The notes under the pieces are model-generated. The model was not told the DNA's origin. It did no database searches and was given only the letters and a program-made list of their open reading frames with translations. Below are positions 46,950 through 58,300 of a stretch of 64,000 nucleotides of DNA, piece by piece. The position numbers and the translations under genes were made by a program. Source of the DNA: Symsagittifera roscoffensis (taxonomy: Eukaryota; Xenacoelomorpha; Acoela; Convolutidae). Position 1 is the first letter of the stretch. Every line of letters begins with the position of its first letter. Location of the stretch: NCBI RefSeq assembly GCF_963678635.1, contig NC_087070.1, positions 14,759,840-14,823,839 on the forward strand, read 5' to 3'.

Positions 46950-48502
46950 CCCCAAACTTAACGAGTGTCTTTTCTCACCATGCATTGCAAAAGACGAGAA
47001 GGGTACAGGACTTTATCCTCCACGGTAATTATCCTCCAGGCGATCAGTCGCTCCTGCAGCTCAACCAAGGGTCGCGCAAGCTCATCTAAGGTGGTTCTAA
47101 GACCTATTTTTCACGAGGAAGCGAATGGGCCTATCCCGGAAGCTCTACGAGCAAGCTTTGTTAATTTTCAAGCCAACTGAAGCAACTTCGTCAGTTTTGG
47201 ACCTCATTTTGAGCTTGTTTACGGCTCGGGTCATAACTTTTGAACCACTGGTCGCACAGCTCCCATCTTTTTCATGCAGCTGACCATGAACATCCAAATT
47301 CATAAAATTGGGGGATAAAAATGGAGGAAAAAGTCCCTGTTTGAGAAATGGAGGATAATGGTGGAGGATATCGCCTGGAGGATAATTACCGTGGAGGATA
47401 AAGTCCGTTTCCCGACGAGAACATGTTGCAGTGGGTCCAGTGCGAGATAAGCGATTGTTGGGCACATAAGATATGCGCTGGTTTGGCCAATCTGGAAGAA
47501 GCTTCGCACTACAACTACAGCTGCCCCCAATGCAGATGCAACACGAAGAAGAGAGGCATCTGTCCTGGCTGTAGTAAGTCTATCGCAACACATCAGAGTG
47601 GACGCTTCCGTGTACACGGACCGGTGAACAACAGGTGCATTTTCTCTAATAAACTTCCCGTCCCAGTATCAGACACTGAGCCTAACAATGCCCCAATAGA
47701 TGCCACCTCATTCACGGCCAATGATTTCATCAACGTCATCAAGGCGTTTAAATGTAAGACACTCAAGTATGTTCCGAAGGCTGCAAGGATACACTTCTCA
47801 CATGCTGTTAACACTGCTCTGCGGGCTGTCATTAATGACACTGATAGCAAAACAGCATGGCTCAATGTGTTTACCATTGCCCACCGATTGCTGAAAGCCC
47901 CTGTTCGTGCCGGATCAGCAAAGAAAACCAGCCTGGCACCTTTGTAAAGCGACAAATTGACGTGTTTCTCAACGAAGCGGCTGTGCGCCCTGTGGAGTCG
48001 AAACCCAGACCACGTAACAATGTCATGCCAGACAAGGAAAGACTCTCAAAACTTATCTGTGAGCAAATTAATGAAGGCCACATCAAGGCTGCGGTTAGAA
48101 TTGCGTCTTCTGACAAGGGAGTAGTTCTGCCAAGCGACGAGAACATGAAACTACTGGAACTGAAACATCCTCCCGAACACCCAGATAGACAAGCCTTCCC
48201 GGTCACACAGGAGCAACCGTTGGAAATCTCCGGCTCTCTCGTGCTCAGTGCCGTGCAGAGCTTCGCCACTGGCTCAGCGGGAGGACCAAGTGGTCTACGA
48301 CCACAACATCTCAAAGATTCGCTATCCTCCGCTGCCACCGATGCCGGAAACGTTCTTTTGAACACGTTAGGAGACTTTGTCAATCTTATGCTTGCTGGCA
48401 AAGCCCCTGAGTTCGTTCGTCCTGTTTTTGCCTCTGCTAACCTTACCACACTGTCGAAGAAAGCAGGTGATCTTAGACCCATCGCTGTAGGCGAAACCTG
48501 TG
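46950..48502 (+). pseudogene. Non-LTR retrotransposon fragment: PHD-like finger plus N-terminal reverse transcriptase
   Basis: A plus-strand coding remnant. CLFSPCIAKDEKGT (about 46,966-47,007) and, after a 399-bp insertion, ENMLQWVQCEISDCWAHKIC and YSCPQCRC (47,417-47,545) together make a PHD-like zinc finger. The 47,423-47,947 frame shifts near 47,935 into 47,857-48,591, which carries FVKRQIDVFLNE, then SFATGSAGGPSGLRPQHLKD and LADLRPIAV-like KAGDLRPIAVGETC, the early RT motifs of LINE-like elements common in invertebrates. Similarity stops at about 48,502, before the catalytic FADD region, so the copy is truncated, frameshifted and interrupted. Confidence 0.8.
47008..47406. mobile_element. 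399-bp element with perfect 37-bp terminal inverted repeats
   Basis: GGACTTTATCCTCCACGGTA and the following 17 bases (47,008-47,044) recur exactly in reverse complement at 47,370-47,406. The inside has no coding capacity. It splits the PHD finger of the non-LTR fragment. No target-site duplication is evident (GGTACA left, GTTTCC right), so the superfamily is open. The inverted ends themselves contain the internally repeated phrase TATCCTCCA. Confidence 0.85.
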
Positions 48503-51500
48503 ACATTCGACCAGAATGGCCAAAATGCAATTTATGCAGGATTCGAATTTTGAGCAGTAAGCCTTCCGAGTTGATGATTTCGAAGGATTAGCGACGTTAT
48601 TGGAACGTTTAGCCAAACGGTGAGGGCTAGAATATTCTAGTATTTTAAATTTTCAAAAATTCGAATGATGACGTCACATTTCTGAGAAATGCTGAAACGG
48701 CCATTTTTAACAAAAAGCGAGTGAAAAACAGAACAACTTTTATCTGTGATTGCGAACAGAACGAAAATCGAGATTAAAGAAAAACAACAACGAACTACAG
48801 AATAGCAGAGAACGTTCCGAGTTGCAACTATTGTGCTGCTACAATAGTTGCAAGGCCGTTGCCAACAACGGTGAAGGGTGAGAACCAGCCTTCCGGATTA
48901 GCAAGAAATCAAGAGTAAGGAGCTTGATTCACTGGATTCAAGAATCCGGAAGGGTTTCGGGACTGGAACTTTTAGCCTTTTATATAAACTTTTAGCTTCT
49001 TGTCATGTCCTGAATTGAATTTAATTAACAACTGGATTCGTTTTGATAAGGATGAGAAGCTAGGAGTTGGGGGAAAGGGTTGATCCATCTTCGATGGAGA
49101 TGATGATTTTTATCTACTGAACAAAAACAATAGTAATATAATAAGTAGTAACCCTGTTTTTAGGAGTGACCTCGTGGTCTGGGGATACTGAGACCCAGCC
49201 ATGAGCTCACTATCTTTGCATGTAATTCAGTTAATTTGAGCGTTCTGGTCGAAGCCGGAGAACAGTAACGTTTTTGTCAGCCTGATGTAAGAAAGACCAC
49301 CGAAAAGTACTGGCTTGGTAGAGACGGTGAAAAACATGCAAAGCTCTGTTTAGACGCTAGCCAGTCGTCTAAAGACTTAGTTTTGTTATCCGTCGATATG
49401 TATCTTCCGGGCGAATGTTACATGTATGTTTTTATGGCGCTCCTGGGTGTTATTCTTTCGTAACATCATGACCGGCGGAACCGTTAACGAGCACTCCGCG
49501 CCGAGCGGATGCTCACATTAACGCCCTTAATAGGCCTAAACTGCCGGGGCGGAAGGGTAGTTCGGAACGCGGAAGCCTTCCGGATTGCCGTGAATAGTTT
49601 TTTAACCTAGTTAAGACCGAAAATTCATGAACCAGGAAGGGTGGGGGGAATCGCGAACCCCTCGTCCCCTGAGTGGTTTGTGACCAAAAACATTTAAAGA
49701 TATAAGTAAAACCAAACAAAAAGTAGTATAGTACCCAAGAAAAACAAAAAACATAAAAAATTACCGAAAAAACCAAAAACAGTAAAAAAGTAGAAAATCA
49801 GTAGAAATCATCCCCCCAGACAAGATGTGATTCAACCCCCCGTTTGTTGTTGATAGATATATTGTTGTTACAGGCATTTATATCAGTCAGGATCGTTACG
49901 ATCAATTTTGAGGCCCGTTTGTGAGGCTTGTACTGTAGGGTTATTTGAGCATTTAAGCACGTTAATGATAAATTGCGCTCAATCCGGAAGGGTCAGCTGA
50001 TTTGCGCTCAATTCGGAAGGGTCTTGGGTGAAGACCGATCCGGCAAGCAGTTCAAGGAGCAACAAGAAGGGGCTCAACGACAACAACAATCGACTGTTGG
50101 GTATCGTTAACAAGTTTTGTATCCCTTTTGGTACAAAAAGCAAGATAGTAATCTGTGGGGGGCTCGACAGTGCTGCACTGTAGTGACCCTTCACCGAACT
50201 GCGAATATCCGAGTTAAGCACCTTAATTCGGATAATAAACAAACCCGGAGGGGTATAGTATTACTAATATTATTATTCATATAGCCTATATTAATAGTCA
50301 TATATCGTTTTTCAGTGAAAAACAACGAAAACAGACCGGTTTTTAGGGTCAAAATAGCGATATTTTGATCCCCCCACAAGTCGCGATTTTTGAGATATCG
50401 ATATTTTTTGAAACGGAAAAAAGCGCTAAGTTAGTGTGTTACATCGTAACTGCACTACTGTAATAAGTAGAACCGGTTAACTTTAGTTCGGAAGTGGTTG
50501 GAACTAGTTTGGTACCAAAAACCAAATTTTCCCAATTTTTGATAGTAAGAAACACTAAAAATTTAGAAAATTTTTTGAAATTTTTGAGGTAGGACAGTAA
50601 AAATAGTTGTTCGGACAACGTCCACTAGTGAATCTACAAGTCTTAAAATCCGCTACCCGAAAGCCTTCCGGGTTGCAGAGAAATCGAACATAACGTGTTT
50701 GATTTGGTGGATTCATCAATCCGGAGGGGTCCAGGTAGCATAGTTTTTCGCAAATTTTTTCTACAAAAGCGTTTTAGATCGGGTATTTTGCATTGAACTA
50801 GAAGAGTATAGGCCTTCTGAGCTCGGATCAATAATTTTCAGGTCGAAAGGACCAGATTTGCGGAAAAAGTTAGGCGGAACCTATAAGAGAGAAAATTTTT
50901 GAGTTTGGAAGAAAGACGTTTTAGTTAATAACTTTGGAACTACTGAGCATATTGAGTTGATCTTGGTACCAATAGATCAGAAATTAGCAGAACTTACTAG
51001 TAGGAAAGAGAATTACTCGAAAAAGCGAGCGAGAAAATTTTTTGAGATTGTTTTTAGCAAATTACACAAATCCGGAGGGGTACACCCTTCACGTTTTATA
51101 AATTTTTCTAAAAAACCCTTATACCCCTACCAAAAGTTGATAGCGATTGAACTAAGTAACTTAAGACAGTTCTAGACAAAAGGGGAGGGCTGAAGGCACA
51201 AGACAACCATAATAGAGTCGAAATTAGGCAAGTGATAAGACCCTTCACCGTTAGTGTGAATTGTCAAATAAGTGCCTTAACTTCAATCCGGAGGGGTCTA
51301 GGAAAGGACCCTATACCCTTCCCAGTTAATTCAAACAGCATAAAAGCAACGCAGAACGTATCCGGAGGGGTATAAGCTGAAATTAAGAAAACTACGAAAA
51401 GCTACTTTGACAGAGCTAAGGGCTCCCAATCCGGAGGGGTCGAAATTTTTCAAAGTCAGAGGGGTCCGAATCCGGAGGGGTCTTATAGTTGCTAATTCGG

Positions 51501-52392
51501 AGGGGTCCAAATCCGGAGGGGTCTACTATTAACTAACTCGGAGGGGTCCCAATCCGGAGGGGTCCACATTCTGACAGTCCGGAAGGGTCATAATTGTGCC
51601 AATCCGGAGGGGTATCATTTTATTAAGGACTTAGGTAAACGAAAGAAAGACTAAAAAGCGAGAGGTATTAGGTTATTAATACACAGGCTGGGTATCAGTG
51701 ACTGCACTGGTAACTTGCCTTTCAAAAAGAACCAGACTAATACAAAACAGGTCCGAACTCGGATATTCGCGACACTAAGTCTAAATTAAAAAGAGCGTGA
51801 CTCATTGGTGTGGATTGAAACATAATACGTTTTTGGGAAAAGTGACTGCCCTGAGGATTTTAGTAGGTCTAGCTCGGGCAGTCCGAAGGCAGATAGGTAA
51901 CACAATACTCGGTGGGTGCAATAGACGCCCACTTGAGCGAATAACTGCCTTCAAAGTTTTGTCTGTTTGGTGCAGCACCAAGCAGGGAAAGCTTTTTCTT
52001 TAAAAGACAGGTTCGACTATTGTACTGCGACCGACTAAGAGTACAAGACACATACGTTTTTTTTATATATACATTCATATTGTGTCAATATATATTTTTT
52101 GTTTTTTGATTTTAAATCAACCTAAACTGTGCTTGATTGGGTAGTGAGTACACTATCTTTTAAATTGACTGATAACATCATATTGTGCTAGTTTCCAGAT
52201 CTTTGGACCGATAATCGGCTAGTGTGAATAAATTTTATACAAACTGTACTCTGACAACATACAGGGATTCGTGGTCACTATTTAATAGAATCTGGTGAAA
52301 TTTATTGTGTTGTGTCATTATTATTGTTAATAAAACTATAAGGTCTCTAGCAATTGAGTCAAGAGTAGGCATAGGAAAGTGACAAATAAAGA
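48499..52392 (+). promoter_or_regulatory. 5' LTR plus leader with many TCCGGAGGGGTC motifs
   Basis: About 3.9 kb without a credible gene. It should contain the 5' LTR, primer-binding site and packaging region, but I could not identify a primer-binding site. It holds a perfect 13-bp hairpin (48,822-48,834 with 48,841-48,853). At least 14 plus-sense copies of TCCGGAGGGGTC or close variants (TCCGGAAGGGTC, TTCGGAGGGGTC) lie between 48,949 and 51,613, densest at 51,288-51,613. Inverse-sense partners CCTTCCGGATT occur at 48,887, 49,568 and 50,667, and CCCTTCACCG occurs at 50,187 and 51,241. Short free frames here are not convincing genes. Confidence 0.65.
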
Positions 52393-55383
52393 ATGAGTTT
52401 AGACAAGTCAAGGATACCAAAACGAGGTAATAGCTCTAGGAAATTCATACCTGAAAAGCAAAGAAAAACGATGACCGATCCTTTTGTGGATTGGATCAAG
52501 CGAACCCGGTCCGATAAAGAGGGGACGGTTTCAGGCAGAATGGTTGAAACGAGAAGTCAAAAGACCTCAGAAGAGCGAAGAGAACTGTTAGAAGTGGAGG
52601 TCAATACGGACCATACCATGAACGACAACCAGGGAGTAAATGGACTGGAAGGGAGAGGCAGAAGACTGGCGAGTGAATCTACTCCGGTAGAACAAGGCCA
52701 TGATTTTGCCACTTCCACCGGGACGTTGGATCGAGAGGAGATGTCGGAACTGTCCGACATCTCAACTGAAGTAACGGCAACTAGAAGATCTCCGACAGAC
52801 AACACTATGATGGCAAGCGGAACTGGAAAACAAACAACCTCATCATCGTTCTCAGAAAGAATGAAGAACACCTTCGGAAACATCTTTCCATTCAGCATGG
52901 GAGGAGGAGCAGGAAACGATGGGGAGTCCCAGGAGGAAGAGGATGAAGAGGAGCAAGGGGACTTTGGATCTCAAGTCAGTCTCAATAGTTCGATCCAGGA
53001 GAGTGAGGCACACGTCGGAAGAGAGACTGGAACCATGGATAAATTTGGTGTAGTGACAACGATAAGCAAAGAGGCAAACACACCGGGCGAGTCGAAGGAC
53101 TTCGCGATTAGGACAAGTTCGGAGCCACAACCTGAAGAGAGTAGAACCAGAGGGCTTGGCAACGCGTTAGCGGATCCTGAAATAGATAATGAAAAGACGT
53201 CAAGACAGAGAGTCAAGGCCCGGATCTCGACCAGCACGAAGCTACCTGGGACCGACAGAGTTACACCACCACTAGTGACGCCACTCATGGATAACGGGGC
53301 AGCACTAGAGGAAGCCTTAAACAACATAGTGGGCAGTTTAGGAGAACAAAATGAACAGATGTCGATAAGGATGAGTGAACTGGAAAGAGCAGTTCACATT
53401 GAAAGAGAAAGTCTGCGGGAAGAAATAAACCGCAACAGACAAGAAGTTGGCAGAAGCGAAAAACGCTTGAAAGAAAGAACGGACCAACATATGACGAGGA
53501 ACTTGTCGCGAATGACAAGAGAGGCGGAACAGAGGGAGTTACGCTTAAGAGCCGACATGGAGAAGTTAAGAATTCAGCAAGAGCAGTCTCTTGGGTCTCT
53601 TGACACAAAGATAGACGCGATGATGGAGAGGCGAACGCAGGCTATCATGGATAGGTTGGACGGGCTACTAAGCAGCAAGAGTGGACCAAAAGAAGGAGAG
53701 CCGAACTCGGGAGGTCCCAGCAGGGAACCGAGGGTGAACTTCAATGAACATCAAAGGAGGAAGACAAATGGATCCACTAGAGGCAGGGGCAGTTCATCAG
53801 GCTATGCCACAAGGGGTAATACAGCATGGGGCCCGAACAGTAGAGCAAGTTCAACGGGGAACAGACAAACCTCGAACGAACGACCAACGCAAAGCACACA
53901 TGCGACCGGGAGAAGCGATTCTGGCAACATGGGGCATACAAGCCCGAGGAGGAGTCACATGGGCCAAGCGGGAAACGCTCATGGTGATTCGGATTGCAGG
54001 GATGCACCGCACACAGAGCCTTCGACAAGGTGTGAGGACACTCAGGCGGGACACTCAAGGGATGCTACGGCAATGGCCACAGCATTTGAACCCCTGAACA
54101 GGTCTTTGGAGACATTCCTGACGCGGTTATCTAGAACCAATGAACGCAGTGAAAAGTCCAGAAGAGTCTTTAAGAAGCCAAGATGCTACAAGGACGAATC
54201 TGATGGCTGTATTGATACCTGGATAGAGGTAATGAAGCTGCATTTCGAGGAAGAGGACTTGTCGGAGAGACAGGAATGCAGCGCGCTCACCAGCAACTTA
54301 GAAGGGACAGCCCTGAACTGTGTCATGGCTAAGAAACAGTATCAACGTGACACTGCTGAGAAAATCTTCGAAATCTTGTTAAACCGTTTCGGATCAGGGG
54401 TGCAGGGGCACCAGGCGATGATGCGCTTCGAGAAACGGAGGCAACGAGAAGATGAAACAATAGACAAGTTTCTCGATGATTTGGAAATGCTGAGAAGACG
54501 CAGCCAACCGGATGAGTCAAACCGAAGGATGAACCTGGCCGTAGCCTCAAAATTCATCGATGGTGTGAAAAATGATGAACTTCGTACGATGCTAGCAACG
54601 CATTACACACCACTATCAACTAATGCGCCAACACCGGAGGAGTTGAGGCTCAAATCAAAAGAGTATCTTTTGTTGAAACCTCCTTCGAGATCTGGATATT
54701 ACAAGAACAATTATGGCAATTTTAACAACGGACCAGCTAACCAAGGGAACAATTGGTACAAACCGAGGGATGATATGGACAAGAGACGTTCTTGTGCTAA
54801 TTGCAGCTCAACAGACCATCATGTGTCAGCATGCCCAGCCTACAAACAAGGCATGAAAGCAATAGGCTTTAGCCTCGAGGACGAAGATGCGTCAGAGTTG
54901 GATCATGAGGATTTCATGAGAGGAGTAATTGCGAAATTTGGCCCGAGGTGTTTCTTTTGTAACTTGGAAGGTCATTTTAAATCAGATTGTCCGCAATTCT
55001 GGGATGCAGTGGCAGACATCAAGCATCCAAGGCATGAAGAAGCTTTGTCAGGAGTGAAAGCAAGCAAGGCTCGACTTTTGAGCGAAGCAGAGGCACGCAG
55101 GAAGGACAAACCTCAAGAGCTGGCGGCAAAGAAAATGCAAGCAGTAACAGAAGAGGCACGTGAACCGGAACCAGCAACTGCGGCCGATGACTTCAAGATC
55201 GATTATAAGGCAGCCGCAAAGGATGCTTTAAATAGAGTACAGCAGGAATTGGTGACGAAAGAGATCGAACAAAAAGTGAAACTTGAACTGGAAAAAGGAA
55301 AAGCTTCAGGAGCAACTGAATACCTTCGAGGCAACGGAATTCGAAGAGACGAAAACACCAAGCAGTTTAGATATGAAACTTAA
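52393..55383 (+). CDS. gag: Gag polyprotein of the gypsy element
   Basis: 996 aa; the structural polyprotein that forms the particle shell and binds the RNA. Residues 1-290 are charged and low-complexity. A coiled coil follows (about 300-420: ELERAVHIERESLREEINRN and on). A Gly/Ser/Arg-rich stretch covers about 440-560, and a capsid-like region about 596-770 (CIDTWIEVMKLHFEEEDLSE, later DETIDKFLDDLEMLRRR) resembles the Retrotrans_gag family. Two CX2CX4HX4C zinc knuckles start near residues 801 (CANCSSTDHHVSAC) and 853 (CFFCNLEGHFKSDC). The N-terminal extension makes it about twice the usual Ty3/gypsy Gag length. The start ATG at 52,393 lies in AAAGAATGAG and is the first in the long frame. 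The end overlaps pol in another frame. Confidence 0.92.
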   Translation: MSLDKSRIPKRGNSSRKFIPEKQRKTMTDPFVDWIKRTRSDKEGTVSGRMVETRSQKTSEERRELLEVEVNTDHTMNDNQGVNGLEGRGRRLASESTPVEQGHDFATSTGTLDREEMSELSDISTEVTATRRSPTDNTMMASGTGKQTTSSSFSERMKNTFGNIFPFSMGGGAGNDGESQEEEDEEEQGDFGSQVSLNSSIQESEAHVGRETGTMDKFGVVTTISKEANTPGESKDFAIRTSSEPQPEESRTRGLGNALADPEIDNEKTSRQRVKARISTSTKLPGTDRVTPPLVTPLMDNGAALEEALNNIVGSLGEQNEQMSIRMSELERAVHIERESLREEINRNRQEVGRSEKRLKERTDQHMTRNLSRMTREAEQRELRLRADMEKLRIQQEQSLGSLDTKIDAMMERRTQAIMDRLDGLLSSKSGPKEGEPNSGGPSREPRVNFNEHQRRKTNGSTRGRGSSSGYATRGNTAWGPNSRASSTGNRQTSNERPTQSTHATGRSDSGNMGHTSPRRSHMGQAGNAHGDSDCRDAPHTEPSTRCEDTQAGHSRDATAMATAFEPLNRSLETFLTRLSRTNERSEKSRRVFKKPRCYKDESDGCIDTWIEVMKLHFEEEDLSERQECSALTSNLEGTALNCVMAKKQYQRDTAEKIFEILLNRFGSGVQGHQAMMRFEKRRQREDETIDKFLDDLEMLRRRSQPDESNRRMNLAVASKFIDGVKNDELRTMLATHYTPLSTNAPTPEELRLKSKEYLLLKPPSRSGYYKNNYGNFNNGPANQGNNWYKPRDDMDKRRSCANCSSTDHHVSACPAYKQGMKAIGFSLEDEDASELDHEDFMRGVIAKFGPRCFFCNLEGHFKSDCPQFWDAVADIKHPRHEEALSGVKASKARLLSEAEARRKDKPQELAAKKMQAVTEEAREPEPATAADDFKIDYKAAAKDALNRVQQELVTKEIEQKVKLELEKGKASGATEYLRGNGIRRDENTKQFRYET

Positions 55384-58300
55384 AGTGATCTCCGGTAAGA
55401 GGTTCGGCATGGCGCCGCAGGGAAAGAAGATACAGTCGATAATCTCAGTGGCCGGACACCAGGTAATAAGAAATTTGAGTGAACCATCAGAGTTCACTTT
55501 AATGCATTTGGACACATATGCAGATTATCTGAGGCAGGTGGAGCCGCGCACTGAGTCGAGAGCTGTGCGAGCACTACTAACGACGGGTGGCCCTCGCATG
55601 AAGAAACTTCATGGACGCTACTTGGAGGTCTATGGGCCGTATCAAATAATGCTGAACGTGGATGGAATCAGCATCTACACCAGGACTTACATAACAACAG
55701 ATGATGACCAAATGGGGCAGATCTATTTGGGTGAAGAGGAACTCAAAGTCCGCAGGATAGGCCATGACGCCATGATGGAACAAGACGCGGTACATATTGG
55801 ATATGAAGCAGATGTGACAGCACACCTGCTTGACACCAACGGAACAAAAATCGGAGTCACAGGGCTTCTGGACACAGGCGCGGTGGTGAGTGTGATGCCG
55901 ATAAAAACCTGGGAGAGAATGGGCTTCACGCGGGAAGATCTGATTCCTACGAATCTCCGACTAGCCGCTGCAAATCGAGGAGCTATCTACGTAGCCGGAA
56001 GAACACCGGTGACGGTCCTTCACATGGGAGGACGGAACCTTTGGATGAGCTTCCTGGTGGTAGAGAATCTGGACGACGCCGACCAATTCATCTTGGGCAG
56101 AGATTTTGTCAGGAATTTTGATGTGATGATTGACTTGAACAACGGTCTAATACGGATTAGAAACCCGGACCGAAAGTATGTTAAGAGACCAATTAATAGG
56201 ATAATAACAGATGAAAATAAGGTACCAGTTTTTTTGAACAGAAAAGTAAAGTTACAACCAGGACAAGCTGTAGTAGCAATTTTTAGAATGAGAAATTTAA
56301 ATTCGTTAAGTGATAGCAAACAGGTTTGCTTAGTACCGAATCCAAATAGTCAGAGTTCGGTGATTTTAGGCCGGAGCTTCTCGGTAACGCGAAACGGACT
56401 GTGTGTCAGTGTGTTGTTGAACAAACTGGACACCACGGTTTCAATCCAGCGTGGAAAGAAGCTTGGCTACGCCTTGCCGATGAGGACCGACTATGAGGAG
56501 ACAGAAAACTGGAAGAAATATAGTGTGAAAGACTGTCCTTATCATGCAAATAAAGATAAAATTTTAAAGAGGATTGATGAATTAAAATCTATTCGTAAAT
56601 TGTTTTCAATGAAATCCGAAACGGACGACGGCTTATCAAGCTGCTCGAATTTTCCGGAACGCCCCTCGTCATGTGAACTAGATTCTCACAAACCGGTTTT
56701 GCCAGAAATAGAACATTTAAAAGGAAAAATAGGTGAGGGAGATTTTGAAAAATTGCGGGACCTCCTAGATCGGAACGCCGAAGTATTTTCAAAACATAAG
56801 GCGGATATCGGTTGCTGTAATTTCGTCGAACACGAAATCGAACTAGAAGAGGGCGCCGTTCCCCATAGGGAAGGCGCAAGGCGAATGACGCCACATAAAT
56901 CGGAAGCGTGCCGAGCGGAAATAGAAATGTTGCTTGAATACGACATGATAGAACCCTCGAAATCACCATGGGCTTGCGGAGTAGTAATGGCGAAAAAGAA
57001 AGGGGGGCAGCTTAGATTTTGTTGCGACTTTCGTTACTTGAACGCGGTAACGATTAAAGATGCGTACCCGATACCGCGAATAGACGAGAGCCTATCCAAA
57101 CTTGGTGATGCAAAGTTCTTCACCACATTGGACTTGGGTTCTGCCTTCTGGCAGGTTCCTCTGCGAAAGAAGGACAGGGAGAAAACCGGATTCGCGTGCG
57201 AATTGGGGTTGTACCAGTGGAAGAGGATGCCCTTCGGCTTGTGCAATGCAACAGCAACCTTTCAAAGGCTGATGGCTCAGGCTTTGACAGGAGTGACCAA
57301 GAAGTACGGGAATCTCTTGATGTGCTACGTGGATGACGTAGTCATAGCGACACCAACCCTGGAGGATCACATTGATCGACTCGATGAGGTCTTCGGATGT
57401 ATGAAAAGAGCAGGCTTGAAATGCAAACCATCGAAATGTGAAATCCTTAGGGATTCGATCAAGTACCTGGGAAGAATGGTGGACAGGCATGGTGTGAGGC
57501 CAGATCCAGAAGCAGTAGAGGCTGTGCTGACATGGAAAGCTCCTAGAACGGACACACAGCTCATGAGCTTCCTAGGGTTTGCCAATTACTACCGAGAATT
57601 CATAAAAGGATACGCGGACAAGGTGTACCCGATGCAGAAGCTGATGCGCAACAAAGGGAAAAAGTTCGAATGGAACGATGAGGCACAAGTTGCTTTCGAG
57701 AACATAAAGCGGGAACTGTGCGAAGCGCCAGTGCTGGGCATGCCTACAGAAAAGGGCATGTATGTTCTTGACACAGACGCATCGGTGGTGGCCATCTCAG
57801 GAATATTGCATCAAGAGCAAGAATGGAACGGAAGAACAGTCCTCCGTCCCATTGCATACGGCAGCAAAGTCTTGAGTGACACAGAGATGAAATATGGCGC
57901 ACCAAAAGCAGAAATGTTTGCAGTAGTTACCTTCGTGGAGAAGTACCGTGCATACTTGGGGAGCGCTCCCTTCAAGTTACGCGTGGACAACAGAGCGTTA
58001 TCCTGGTTGAAGACCTACTCGATGGATCAGAGTTATATTGGTAGATGGATAGTAAGACTGGATGGCTACCATATGATAATCGAACACAGGATGCGTGATA
58101 AACATCAGAATGCTGACAGTCTCAGCAAGAAAACTGAATTCTATGAAAGATTGGAGCAGAAGCAGGCCAATCAGGCGGAAGTAAAGGAGGGATTCTCGTT
58201 TCTGGACAAAGAAACTTATGAAGCGCTTCCCTTAACGAGATGGTTGGATAAGTCTGGACATCCAATTCCGGGGCATCCTGAGTTACCTGTAGAGAAAGCA

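Noticed and set aside
47871-48530. Minus-strand 219-codon frame opposite the RT fragment
   Set aside because: It is a shadow of the plus-strand RT-like frame, which has recognisable motifs (GGPSGLRPQHLKD); the antisense product has none.
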